DNA from: Pseudomonadota bacterium
GTDB taxonomy: Bacteria; Myxococcota_A; UBA796; UBA9615
Length of the DNA stretch: 34,923 nucleotides
NCBI GenBank assembly: GCA_024229515.1
Contig: JAAESI010000122.1
Coordinates: forward strand, 1-34,923
Direction: 5' to 3'
This document shows positions 8,292 to 20,927 of this stretch, one piece after another (position 1 is the stretch's first letter; each line of letters starts with the position of its first letter). The notes under the pieces are model-generated. The model was not told the origin of the DNA. It did no database searches and saw only the letters and a program-made list of their open reading frames with translations. Position numbers and translations under genes: made by a program.

Positions 8292-8319
8292 TTGACATGA
8301 AAGATCCAGCCGATACGCT
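8292..8319 (+). promoter_or_regulatory. Candidate sigma-70-type promoter upstream of the Wzc-like gene
   Basis: A perfect TTGACA (8292-8297) is followed after 16 bases by TACGCT (8314-8319), which matches three of six -10 positions. It lies in the divergent gap between the Wza-like and Wzc-like genes and points toward the export operon. It would leave a leader of about 115 bases. The weak -10 in a GC-rich genome makes this only a candidate. Confidence 0.3.
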
Positions 8320-8442
8320 GCACCGCCTTTCGGGGCCTCAAGGGGTGCGATCAACTTTTCGTGCCGGCGCGCCAAAGCAGACCTAGCTTGCGCGACGTCC
8401 GGCGTTTCGCACCTCCGCGGGAGCCGACCCGAGTCAGGAAGG

Positions 8443-10680
8443 ATGAGAACACTGCACGTCCCCCCGCCGATCCAGGACTCGGTGGTCTCAAAGGGCGACT
8501 CCTTGGAGTTGAGCCCGCGCGAGATCATCGGCCGCATCCTCGCCATCGTCGTGCAGCGACGATGGGCCGTGCTCCTGTCGGCCAGCGCCGTGATCGTCGC
8601 CGGTGTGCTCTTCCTTCGTTTCTCGGAGCGCCAGTACTCGGCGTCGACGAAGATTCTGATCCACCCTGCTGCGCCCCAGATCCTGGACCAGGTGGAGGAC
8701 CTCCGGCAGGAGGTTCCGAGGATGAATCCCATCCTCATCGACAAGTACTATCACACGCAGGAAGACATCATTACGGCCCGCGAAGTGGCCGAATTGGTGG
8801 TCGTTCGGTTCGGGTTGGACCGGGACGAAAACTTCCTCGGAACCCTGACCGACAAAGACACGGGGGACCCGATCCCCGCGGCCATCCTGCACGAGCGGGC
8901 GATCAAGCGCCTCCGCAGGGCGACCGCCCTGGAGCCGCTGCCGGAGTCCGAGATCTTCGTGATCACGGTGACGGACAACGACCCGCACCTCGCCGCCCAG
9001 CTCGCGGACGGGATCGCGCTGGAGTACCAGAACTACTCCCAATCGCTGCGGCTGGAGCTGACCACCAGCGCCACCGAGTGGCTGCACGAGCAGGTCGACA
9101 TCCAGCGGATCGCGCTGTCGGAGAGCGAGGAAGCGATCCAGGCCTTCCGCCAGGAGCACAGCCTCGAGTCGATGAGCATCGACGAGTGGACCAACTCCAT
9201 GGCCGAGAGCGCCGCTGAGCTGACCGACCGGGTCGCCACGGCGGAGATGACGCGCACGCGCAAGCAGGCGGTCGTGACCCGGCTGGACGACTGGATCGAG
9301 GAGGGCAAGGAACCCGCCCAGCACCCGCTGGTGGCCAGCGACGCCGTCGTCCAGCGCCTCGCCGAGGACCTCCGCACCCTGGAGCGTCAGCAGGTGCGCG
9401 CGTCCGAGCGCCGCCTCGACGGATTCCCCGGCCAACGGGCCGATCAGGACGAGCTCTCCCTCGTGCGCGACCGTCTGGACAGGGAAGTCGAGCGCGTGCT
9501 CGAGGGACTCCGCTCCGACCTCCGGCTGGCCCAGGTGGAAGAAGAGCTGCTCCAGGCCCAGCTGGACCGCGAGCGGGTTCAGGCGCTGGAGTTGGGCGGC
9601 CTCGAGGTCGAGTACAACCGCCTCCGTCGCTTCGCCGACACCAACGCGCGGCTGTACGAGCAGATCCTTCGCCGCTCCAAGGAGATCGAGCTCTCCCAGC
9701 ACGTGGACGCCTCCACGGTGAACATCATCGAGCGGGCCCGTCCGCCCGAGCGGCCGAGCCACCCCCGCGTGTTCCTCAGCCTGCTGGTGACGCTGTTCGG
9801 CGCCGGCCTCATGGGCATCCTCGCGGCCCTCATCATGGACAGCCTGGACGCGTCGCTGCGGGATCCGTCAGACCTGGAGACGCTGTTCCACATCCGTCCG
9901 ATGGGCATCGTCCCGATCGTGCCGATGGACTCGGAGCGGGAGGTGTTCGCGCGCAACGCGCCCACGTCGGCCGCAGCCGAGTGCCTCAGATCGATCCGCA
10001 CCAACCTGCTGTTCGCCGCCAAGCAACGGAAGATCCGCCGCGTCCTCGTGACGTCCGGAAGCCCCAAGGAAGGCAAGACCACGCTGTGCGTGAACTTCGG
10101 GGCGACGATGGCCCTGGCGGGCAACCGGGTCCTCCTCATCGACACCGACATGCGGCGGCCCCGGATGCACCGCATCTTCAAACTCGGCGCCGTCAACGGC
10201 GTGGCCAACCTGCTGGCCGGTGAGTGTGAGCTCGAAGAGGCGCTGCACGCCACCGACATCCCCGGGTTGGACATCCTCCCCTGCGGTCCCCCGCCCCCCG
10301 ATCCGGCCGAGCAGCTGGGCAGCAACGCGTTCGATGCCCTGCTGGACCGGCTCCAGGAGCGGTACGACTACCTCGTGCTGGACTCGCCGCCGACGCTGGC
10401 CGTGACGGACTCGCGGATCCTCGCGCAGAAGACGGACGCGACGTTGCTGGTGGCGCGCATCGGGTACACCGACCGTCGTCCCCTGCGGGACACGCTGCGC
10501 GCGCTGCGTGGCATCAACGTGGAGCCGACCGGGGTCATCCTGAACCAGGTCGACCTGCTGCAGCGTGGCTACGGCTACTACGCCTACAACTACTATCACT
10601 ACTACAGTGACTCCGAGGGGGAGACGGGCGAGCGCGGCCGACGACGCCGACGCGCCTCCAACGGCGGCGCCGACATCTAG
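8443..10680 (+). CDS. Wzc-like polysaccharide co-polymerase and BY-type tyrosine kinase
   Basis: Inner-membrane protein of 745 residues that controls chain length and export of a polysaccharide. Two membrane helices (about residues 40-60 and 443-467) flank a large periplasmic coiled-coil domain of the Wzz/GNVR type. The C-terminal kinase has Walker A in SGSPKEGKTTL (near 537), Walker A' in LLIDTDMRRP (near 564) and Walker B in YLVLDSPP (near 643). The tail carries eight tyrosines between 710 and 721 (YGYYAYNYYHYY), the autophosphorylation cluster of BY-kinases, followed by an acidic stretch and RGRRRRR. No cognate phosphatase gene is in the window. The ATG at 8443 has AGGAAGG directly against it, an unusually short spacing. 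It probably leads the operon that runs to 20927. Confidence 0.95.
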   Translation: MRTLHVPPPIQDSVVSKGDSLELSPREIIGRILAIVVQRRWAVLLSASAVIVAGVLFLRFSERQYSASTKILIHPAAPQILDQVEDLRQEVPRMNPILIDKYYHTQEDIITAREVAELVVVRFGLDRDENFLGTLTDKDTGDPIPAAILHERAIKRLRRATALEPLPESEIFVITVTDNDPHLAAQLADGIALEYQNYSQSLRLELTTSATEWLHEQVDIQRIALSESEEAIQAFRQEHSLESMSIDEWTNSMAESAAELTDRVATAEMTRTRKQAVVTRLDDWIEEGKEPAQHPLVASDAVVQRLAEDLRTLERQQVRASERRLDGFPGQRADQDELSLVRDRLDREVERVLEGLRSDLRLAQVEEELLQAQLDRERVQALELGGLEVEYNRLRRFADTNARLYEQILRRSKEIELSQHVDASTVNIIERARPPERPSHPRVFLSLLVTLFGAGLMGILAALIMDSLDASLRDPSDLETLFHIRPMGIVPIVPMDSEREVFARNAPTSAAAECLRSIRTNLLFAAKQRKIRRVLVTSGSPKEGKTTLCVNFGATMALAGNRVLLIDTDMRRPRMHRIFKLGAVNGVANLLAGECELEEALHATDIPGLDILPCGPPPPDPAEQLGSNAFDALLDRLQERYDYLVLDSPPTLAVTDSRILAQKTDATLLVARIGYTDRRPLRDTLRALRGINVEPTGVILNQVDLLQRGYGYYAYNYYHYYSDSEGETGERGRRRRRASNGGADI

Positions 10681-10700
10681 AGCGAGCCGCCAACCGATCC

Positions 10701-12275
10701 ATGGCCAAAGACTCCCTCAGGCAGGTGGGCAGCACCGCGCTGGTGCTGGTGATCATCAGCCTGGTGGCGAAGCTCCTCGCCTTCGGTCGGGACGGGCTGA
10801 TCGCCGGCCTCTTCGGGGCCAGCCGAGAAGCTGACGTCTTCAACCTCGTCTTCCCCGTCTGGATTCAGCTCGCGCTGTTGATGATGACCGGGGTCAGCAA
10901 CGTGCTGGTGCCCCGCTACCTGGCTGAGCACAAGGCGCGGGGGGACAAGGGCGTCTCCACGCTGCTGGGCGGAATCATCCTCGTGGTGATCGCCATCGCC
11001 ACCCCGGTGACCCTCGCTACCGGCGTCTGGGCCGAGCCGTTGGCCCGCCTCGTGGGCAGCGAGTTCGACGCCGAAGCGCAGGCCCTCACCGCCACGATGC
11101 TCCGGTGGACGCTCCCGATCATGCTGATCGCGGGGGTGACGGGCGTCTACATGGCGGTGGCCCGGGCGCGGGGTCACTTCCGCCTCCCCGAGGCCGCGCA
11201 GTTGGCCATCAACGCCGGGATGATCGTCGGGTTGCTGGCAGCCTCGAAGAGCCTCGGCATCCTGTCGACGGCGGTGGGCGTGACGGGCGGGGCCGCAGTG
11301 ATGGGCGCGCTCGTCGTGTCGTACCCCATCCGCCAGCGCATCCCGCTGAAGCCCAACCTGAGCCGCATGCCGGAGGGCACGCGCATCCTCGCGCTGTCGG
11401 GCGGCACCACCATGGTCGGCCACAACGGCGGCTACGTGATGTCCTTCGTCAACCGCGTCTTCTTCGCGGCACTGCCGGGCGGCTACCTCACCTGCTACAG
11501 CCTCGCCGAGCGGGTGATGCAGCTGCCGATGGCGATCACCATGCCGGTGATGATGACGACGCTGCTGCCGACGATGGCGGAGCGGTACCAGGAGGACGAC
11601 ACCGAAGCGGTCAGTCGGATGAGTCAGAAGGCCGCCCGCGTGGCGTTCGCCGTGCTCATCCCGATGCTGCTGTTCATGGCCGCCACCCACGTCCCGATCA
11701 TCCGGCTGCTGTTCGGCCGGGGCGCCTTCGACGACGAAGCCGCCCGCCTGACCGGCCTGCTGTTGGTCTGCCTGCTCCCCTCGGCCGCCTCGCGCATCAC
11801 CCAGAACGTCTTCGCGACCGCCTTCTACGGCAAGGGCGACCTCGTCTCCCCGAACCTCGCCGGGGGCATCGGCGTCACCGTCTGCCTCTGCCTGTTCCCG
11901 TTCGCGTTGAAGACCGGGGCCATCGGGCTCGCGCTCGTGCGCGCCACCGCCGACGTCACCGCGATGCTGTGGCTGATGCGCCGCGCCCGCATCAAGCTCG
12001 GCTTCCAGTGGGACGGCATCAGCGGCTTCCTCGTCCGCCTCGCCATCGGCGCGAGCCTGCCCCTGGTGGCCGGCGCGGGCGTCCTCTACCTCCTCGGCGG
12101 CTACGCCCCGGGGGCCGGTGATCTGCGGCTCTTCCTGGGCCTCAGCCTCGGCACCGGCACCTACGCCCTCGCGTACGTGGGGCTCGCGCGGGTGCTGAAG
12201 ATCCGCGAGGTCCGACAGGTCGAGCAGCTGGGGATGGACCTGCTGGGCAAGATCGCCGGGAAGCTGAAGCGATGA
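10701..12275 (+). CDS. MurJ/MVF-family lipid-linked oligosaccharide flippase
   Basis: Polytopic membrane protein of 524 residues with about 14 hydrophobic segments, the normal size of the MurJ family. Family features include the N-terminal KLLAFGRDGLIAGLFGASREADVFNL pattern, here with its Arg and Asp residues in place, and the segment IIRLLFGRGAFDDEAARLTG, matching the conserved region before the C-terminal half. Housekeeping MurJ flips lipid II for peptidoglycan. Here the gene sits 20 bases after the Wzc-like gene and overlaps the ligase-like gene by four bases (ATGA), so its expected cargo is the undecaprenyl-linked exopolysaccharide repeat unit, taking the place of a classical Wzx. A housekeeping role cannot be excluded from sequence alone. 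Confidence 0.9.
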   Translation: MAKDSLRQVGSTALVLVIISLVAKLLAFGRDGLIAGLFGASREADVFNLVFPVWIQLALLMMTGVSNVLVPRYLAEHKARGDKGVSTLLGGIILVVIAIATPVTLATGVWAEPLARLVGSEFDAEAQALTATMLRWTLPIMLIAGVTGVYMAVARARGHFRLPEAAQLAINAGMIVGLLAASKSLGILSTAVGVTGGAAVMGALVVSYPIRQRIPLKPNLSRMPEGTRILALSGGTTMVGHNGGYVMSFVNRVFFAALPGGYLTCYSLAERVMQLPMAITMPVMMTTLLPTMAERYQEDDTEAVSRMSQKAARVAFAVLIPMLLFMAATHVPIIRLLFGRGAFDDEAARLTGLLLVCLLPSAASRITQNVFATAFYGKGDLVSPNLAGGIGVTVCLCLFPFALKTGAIGLALVRATADVTAMLWLMRRARIKLGFQWDGISGFLVRLAIGASLPLVAGAGVLYLLGGYAPGAGDLRLFLGLSLGTGTYALAYVGLARVLKIREVRQVEQLGMDLLGKIAGKLKR

Positions 12276-14764
12276 TGTCGGCTTCGGGCGAGACCCGCGA
12301 TCGGTGGGGGACGGTGGCCAACGGTCTGCTCATTGCGATCCTGCTGTCGGCCCCTCTGGCCGTCGCGGTGGTGCACCCCGCGGCCTGGCTGGGCGCCTGG
12401 GTGTTGTCCGCCGCGGCGCTCGTGGCGGCATCCCAGTCCACCGTTCGGACCGGCTCTCCGCCGGTGCTCCCGACCGCCCTCGCGGCGCTGACCGGGGCGG
12501 CTTTGCTGCTGTCGGTGCTCCCCCTGCCTCCGTCGCTGGTCGCGGCGCTGTCGCCGAAAGCGGCCGAGCTCTGGGCCCTCGGCCCGGTCGGCGGCGCTCC
12601 CTCGGAGTCCTGGAGATCGCTCCACCAGACCCCCGGGGGAGGGCTGTTCCAGCTGACCAAGTGGGGCACTGCGGCTACGTTCGCGCTCGCTTGCGCGGCC
12701 CGGCGACGGTCCTTCGGGAACTCGCGTGCCTCGGTGATCCTGGTGCTCTCCGGGGTCGTCTCGATCACCGCCGCGCTGGTACAGACGGCCGTCGGCGCCG
12801 AGACGGTGATGGGGATCTACCGACCGAACTGGGGCTTCCCCACCGACTTCCGCGCCACGTTCATCAACCCGAACCACTTCGGCGCCTGGCTCGGCATCGT
12901 GCTCGTGCTCGCGATCGGGCTGCTCCTGCGGCGTGAGGCATCGGCCCGCATTCGCATCCTCGGCATCGTCGCCGCCGCCGCCGCGACCCTCGCGCTGGTG
13001 GAGACCCAGTCTCGGGGCGGGGCGCTGGGCGCCGCCGTCGGGCTGGTCACCCTCGTCGCCCTCACCGCCTACCACTCGGGCAGGAGCTCGCGCCGAACGA
13101 CCGCCGTCGGCGCCGTGGGGGTGACGATCGTGCTGGCCCTCGCCGCCCTTCAGGTCGACCGCCTGAGCCCGGACTTCGAGTCGCCCGACACCGGCCTCGC
13201 GCGGGAACTGACGGACACCGAACCGCGGCTCGGCAACCTCCCTCAAGTGTTGGACGTCGTCGACGCGCACCGCTGGGCGGGCGTCGGCCGGGGCGCCTTC
13301 GGCGACGTGTTCCCCCGCTTCCAGGAGACCGCCGGCCGCGTCGTCTTCGCGCAGGTCGAGGTCCTCCCCCTGCAGCTCCTCGTCGATCACGGCGTGATCG
13401 TCGGCTCTGCCATCTTCCTGCTCCTGCTCGCGGTGCTCGCCGGCTGCATCCGAGGCGCCCTCCGCCACCGGGGACGGGTCCCCGCCGCGGCTGCGCTGGT
13501 CGGACTCGCCGCGCACGAGCTGTTCGACTTCTCCCTCGACGGGGGGGCCGTGCTGCTGACGGCGGTGCTCCTCGTGATCCTCTCCTCCCCCGGGGGCCGC
13601 ACGAGCTGGACGAAGGCCCGGTGGGGGACCGCCGGCGCGGCCGTCGCCCTCGCCGCGCTGATTGCCCTCCCCCAGGTGGGGTCGTGGAAGGCCCAGGGGG
13701 CGTTCGACGCCCAGGTTCGTGACGCCGACCCCCAGGGTGACGCGTTCCAGGAGGCGGCCGAGGCGCTGTGGGCGTCCCACCCTTCGAACTGGTACCTCGC
13801 GTTGGAGTTGGCCCGCGCCGCGGCCGCCCGGGAGGACCTCTCGTTGGCCCTGCGGTGGACCAACCGAGCCATGCTCCTGGCCCCCCGGCAGCCCGATCCC
13901 CACCTGCTCGCGGCCCGGCTGCTGCGCAGCTTCGGGAGCCCCCGCCAGGGGCTCGGGGAGTACCGGCTGGCCCTTCGCGCTGATCTGCTGGGCACAGGCC
14001 GCCAGGTCGTCGAAGAGGTCTCCGCGGCGTACGAAGACCCCGACGCGCTGGCCCGCCTGCGCACCCCCGGCGAGCCCGAGCAGGACCCCTGGATCGCCCT
14101 CTTCGGACTGGTTTTGGGCGACCCCCGCGCCCGCGACGTCGCCCACGAGGCGTACGCGACCCGGCCCGACATCCAGCTCGCCATCCTCGTGCACGCCTGG
14201 GCGCTGGGGCAGGAAGGACGGGGTGCCGAGGCGATCGAGCTGATCCGCGGCCTCGCCGACCGCGACGATCTGACCCCCTACGTCCGTCACCTCATGGCCC
14301 GCGTCGTGCACAAGGCCGGGGACACCGAACTGGCGGTGGCGTACCTGACCCCGGTGCTGGACGGCTTCCCCGGGCGCCAGGGTCCGATGTGGCTGCTGCT
14401 GGGGGGCTGGCTCGTCGAGCTGGAGCGGCCCGCCGAGGCACGCCGGGCGTTGCGCAGCGCCCGGAACGATCCGACCGCCGCGGTGGTGGCTGAGAGCCTC
14501 CGCCTGGAGGCCCGACTGGAGCGGGCCGCCGGCAGCCACGAAGAGGCGCTCGAGCTGCTTGCCCGAGCCGAGCGCGCAGCCCCGCTGCTGCTGGACGCGG
14601 CGCTGGACGAGGTGCGTCTCCTGCACGAACTGGGGCGCACGGCAGACTCATTGGCGCGGCTTCAGGCCCTTTCCTATATTCACGGTGCCGACCCTCGATT
14701 CCAGGCGCTCAGCCGCGAGCTCGAAGGGCCGTCTTCGCCCGACTCGGGCCAAGGAGCAGACTGA
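12272..14764 (+). CDS. O-antigen ligase-like membrane protein with C-terminal TPR-like half
   Basis: Protein of 830 residues with two parts. Residues ~1-460 form about ten to twelve membrane helices, with RATFINPNHFGAWLGIVLVL (near 193-212), the Wzy/WaaL-family signature, and a periplasmic loop containing VGRGAFGDVFPRFQ. The usual His-rich motif after this loop is replaced by AQVEVLPLQLLVDHG. Residues ~460-830 are Ala/Leu/Glu-rich paired helices of TPR type (LALELARAAAAREDLSLALR and similar). Family knowledge: these proteins polymerise or transfer lipid-linked glycans on the periplasmic face, and TPR extensions serve protein contacts. The start overlaps the flippase stop by four bases; a second ATG lies directly after it. 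Only one base separates its stop from the FG-GAP gene start. Confidence 0.87.
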   Translation: MMSASGETRDRWGTVANGLLIAILLSAPLAVAVVHPAAWLGAWVLSAAALVAASQSTVRTGSPPVLPTALAALTGAALLLSVLPLPPSLVAALSPKAAELWALGPVGGAPSESWRSLHQTPGGGLFQLTKWGTAATFALACAARRRSFGNSRASVILVLSGVVSITAALVQTAVGAETVMGIYRPNWGFPTDFRATFINPNHFGAWLGIVLVLAIGLLLRREASARIRILGIVAAAAATLALVETQSRGGALGAAVGLVTLVALTAYHSGRSSRRTTAVGAVGVTIVLALAALQVDRLSPDFESPDTGLARELTDTEPRLGNLPQVLDVVDAHRWAGVGRGAFGDVFPRFQETAGRVVFAQVEVLPLQLLVDHGVIVGSAIFLLLLAVLAGCIRGALRHRGRVPAAAALVGLAAHELFDFSLDGGAVLLTAVLLVILSSPGGRTSWTKARWGTAGAAVALAALIALPQVGSWKAQGAFDAQVRDADPQGDAFQEAAEALWASHPSNWYLALELARAAAAREDLSLALRWTNRAMLLAPRQPDPHLLAARLLRSFGSPRQGLGEYRLALRADLLGTGRQVVEEVSAAYEDPDALARLRTPGEPEQDPWIALFGLVLGDPRARDVAHEAYATRPDIQLAILVHAWALGQEGRGAEAIELIRGLADRDDLTPYVRHLMARVVHKAGDTELAVAYLTPVLDGFPGRQGPMWLLLGGWLVELERPAEARRALRSARNDPTAAVVAESLRLEARLERAAGSHEEALELLARAERAAPLLLDAALDEVRLLHELGRTADSLARLQALSYIHGADPRFQALSRELEGPSSPDSGQGAD

Positions 14765-14765
14765 C

Positions 14766-18350
<3,585 letters not shown>

Positions 18351-18355
18351 GCTTC

Positions 18356-19813
18356 ATGACCCGAGACGACAGCGCCCTCCGCAAGGGATTGATCCTCGCG
18401 GCCATCGTGGCGGCATCGGCCCTCGCCGGCCTGGTGCTGGCGGCTCAGCCGTTGTTCGTGGGGCTCCCGTTGCTGCTGATCGGCGCGGTCGTGCTCGTCG
18501 TGGTCCCGCTGGTCCTACGCCGCCCCGAGCGCGAGGTCATCCTGCTCGTCGTCGTCTTCCTGAACTACGAGAACCTCCTCCGCTACACCCTCCTGAACGA
18601 TCCGCTCGGGGGCATCTTCCAGAAGGTCCGGATCCCCCTGGTGCTGGCCGTGGGAGGGCTGTTTCTGCTGTTCCGCGGCACCCGGCTGTTTCACGGCACC
18701 GGCCGCGCCTCCAGCCAGTTCGTGCTGCTCTACCTCGGGTGGGCGGTCGTCTCGGGGTTGATGTGCCCGGTGCCCGGCAACGCCATCTTCCACGTGATCG
18801 CGCTGGCACTCCTCATCGTGATCCTCGCGATCGCCGTGTCCGGCTTCCAGGACCCCGCGGAGTTCTGGCGGCGCTGGCTGGGCTGGTTGATCGTCGGCCT
18901 CGCCGTTGTGCTGTCCATCTCGATGCTGATGGTCCTCGTCGGCGCGCCCATCGCCCGCGCCGACCGGATGGTGCTCGGCGCCGTCGGGGTCGGGTTCCGC
19001 GGTCTCCTCAGCGCGCCCAACGACCTCGCCCAGGTGGCTTGCCTGGGACTCGGGGCCACGCTTGGGTACGCCGAACTGTCGCGACGCGGACGCAGCGCCT
19101 GGTGGTTCTTCCCGATGGTCCTGCTCTGCTCCATCGCCGGCCTCGCCTCCGGCGCACGCTCCGGCTTCGTGGGGGTGTTCAGCGGGCTGGGCTACCTGAC
19201 CGTGTCGACCGCCTTCCGGAGCAAGCACTACTCCCGGCGCCAGTGGTCGCAGATCGGAGTCGGGGCCGTCGGCGTCGTCATCCTCGCAGCCGGCCTCGCC
19301 ATGACCGACGTGGGGCGAACCCAGATCCTCCGCATGACCGAGACCGCCGACAACGTCAGCGCCAACCGCGTCGAGGTCCGTCAGGTGGTGTGGGGCACGT
19401 ACATCCGGTCGCTGGGGCGCCGGCCCATCTTCGGCGTCGGGTACGGCAACTACGCCACGATGGACGAGCGCTACACCCAGCGGTTGGTCGGCGAACACGC
19501 CTCCCACGCCGCCCTGCTCGAGTACACGGTCACCACGGGCATCCCCGGGACGCTGCTCTTCCTGCTCGCCATGTGGGTCGCGATCCGAGGGGCCATGCAC
19601 TCCTCCGCGGGCCGATTCCGGGCCAGCGTGATCATCTTCTGGGCCGCCAACTGGCCGATCTTCCTGCTATCCACCGGGGCGACGGGGCTGGCCCAGGTAA
19701 GCGGCTGGGCGTTCTGGGCCCCGATCATCGCCGCCGGAGCGTACTGGGCGGTACCCCAACAGCAGGCGGCGCCGATGGACCGTCCGCTTCAGATCGTCCA
19801 CGCCGCCAGCTAG
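18356..19813 (+). CDS. O-antigen ligase/polymerase family membrane protein
   Basis: Polytopic membrane protein of 485 residues with about twelve hydrophobic segments. It keeps the Wzy/WaaL-family landmarks: FRGLLSAPNDLAQVACLGL (near 213-231), the Arg-containing LASGARSGFVGVFSGL, a periplasmic loop with FGVGYGNYATMDERY (near 360) and HASHAALLEYTVTTGIPG (near 380), where ligases carry an important His. Known relatives polymerise repeat units (Wzy) or ligate chains to an acceptor (WaaL). Sequence alone does not separate these. The ATG at 18356 is five bases after the FG-GAP gene stop. The next gene starts seven bases after its own stop, so it is clearly within the same operon. It is the better candidate for the catalytic polymerase of the two ligase-like proteins. 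Confidence 0.9.
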   Translation: MTRDDSALRKGLILAAIVAASALAGLVLAAQPLFVGLPLLLIGAVVLVVVPLVLRRPEREVILLVVVFLNYENLLRYTLLNDPLGGIFQKVRIPLVLAVGGLFLLFRGTRLFHGTGRASSQFVLLYLGWAVVSGLMCPVPGNAIFHVIALALLIVILAIAVSGFQDPAEFWRRWLGWLIVGLAVVLSISMLMVLVGAPIARADRMVLGAVGVGFRGLLSAPNDLAQVACLGLGATLGYAELSRRGRSAWWFFPMVLLCSIAGLASGARSGFVGVFSGLGYLTVSTAFRSKHYSRRQWSQIGVGAVGVVILAAGLAMTDVGRTQILRMTETADNVSANRVEVRQVVWGTYIRSLGRRPIFGVGYGNYATMDERYTQRLVGEHASHAALLEYTVTTGIPGTLLFLLAMWVAIRGAMHSSAGRFRASVIIFWAANWPIFLLSTGATGLAQVSGWAFWAPIIAAGAYWAVPQQQAAPMDRPLQIVHAAS

Positions 19814-19820
19814 GTCTCCG

Positions 19821-20927
19821 ATGCGCATCACCTTTCTGCTGCCGACGCTCGGCCACCCCCGGCACCGCAAGCGCATCCGCGCGATCAAGCGGCTGGGAGC
19901 CGACGTGCGCGTGCTCGCGTTCGAGCGGGAAGGCCAACTGGGCGACCCCGACGGGCCGGTCGAGCGGCTCGGCGTCATCGCCAACGAGGAGTACGTCAAG
20001 CGGCTCGGGGTGTACGCTAGGGCGCTCCGCGAGATCCGCGCGGCGGCCTCGGCCAGCGACGTCGTCTACACCTTCGGCACCGACCTGATCGGCCTCGTGA
20101 AGGCAGCCACGGTGGGGACGCGAACTCCGACGATCGTGTCGGAGGTCGGCGACATCCCCAACGGTCTGCTCGGGGACGGACACGCCGCCCGGGCGGCCCG
20201 GCGGTTCGAGCGACGGCTCTTGCGGGGGGACGTGACCCTCGTGGCCACATCGCCCCCCTACGTCGATCGCTTCTACCGGGAGGTCCAGGGGCTGCGGGAT
20301 CTGCGCACGTTCATCATCGAGAACAAGGTCGACGGCGACGTCACCCTGCCCCCGCTGCCGCGGCCTCCCCGCGAGCCGGGAACGCCCCTGCGCATCGGTT
20401 GGTTCGGGCTGCTGCGCTGCCAGCAGTCCTGGGCGGTGCTCAAGGATCTCGCCCGGACCGCCGGCGACGCCGTGCAGATCGAGCTGCGGGGGGTGCCCTT
20501 CGACCAGCTCCAGCAGATCCCCAAAGAGGCCGAGACGTTCGACAACATCAGCTTCGGGGGCCGCTACCGCGTGCCCGACGATCTGCCCGGCATGTTCGCG
20601 TCGGTGGATGTCTGCTGGATGGTCCACCACGACCTGCTCCGCCCCTACGAGAACTGGGGCTGGGCGCGGAGCAACCGCCTCTACCAGGCGGGCTGGTACC
20701 AGACGCCGCTGATCGGCCAGGAGGGCAAGGACGACTCCACCGTCGTTCGGGACCACGACCTCGGTCTGGTGCTCGACATCTCCAAGGCGGACGACGCGAT
20801 GGCTCAGCTGCGCGCCATCACCGATGACGACCTGGCCCGCTGGTCGGCCAACATGGAGGCTGCAGACCGCTCCCTGTTCGCCCTCACCGACGAACACGAA
20901 CGGCTCCTCGCTCAGCTCAAGCGCTGA
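19821..20927 (+). CDS. Glycosyltransferase (GT4-like, GT-B fold)
   Basis: Protein of 368 residues that begins with the strand MRITFLLPTLGHPRHRKRIR, as GT-B glycosyltransferases do. The first half has SDVVYTFGTDLIGL and TIVSEVGDIPNG, typical of acceptor domains. The second half opens with LRIGWFGLLRCQQSWAVL, the usual nucleotide-sugar-domain strand, and contains RPYENWGWARSNRLYQAGWY where other GT4 enzymes have the EGxPxxxxEAMA motif; here the first Glu is in YENWGW. Donor and acceptor are unknown. It ends the long export operon, and its last 11 bases overlap the convergent heparinase-type gene. RxxxL-rich helices suggest membrane association but no transmembrane helix is seen. Confidence 0.82.
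   Translation: MRITFLLPTLGHPRHRKRIRAIKRLGADVRVLAFEREGQLGDPDGPVERLGVIANEEYVKRLGVYARALREIRAAASASDVVYTFGTDLIGLVKAATVGTRTPTIVSEVGDIPNGLLGDGHAARAARRFERRLLRGDVTLVATSPPYVDRFYREVQGLRDLRTFIIENKVDGDVTLPPLPRPPREPGTPLRIGWFGLLRCQQSWAVLKDLARTAGDAVQIELRGVPFDQLQQIPKEAETFDNISFGGRYRVPDDLPGMFASVDVCWMVHHDLLRPYENWGWARSNRLYQAGWYQTPLIGQEGKDDSTVVRDHDLGLVLDISKADDAMAQLRAITDDDLARWSANMEAADRSLFALTDEHERLLAQLKR

Noticed and set aside
14559..14765. Upstream extension of the FG-GAP gene (69 more codons)
   Set aside because: It overlaps the end of the TPR-like coding region; the ATG at 14766 has a good ribosome site and signal peptide.
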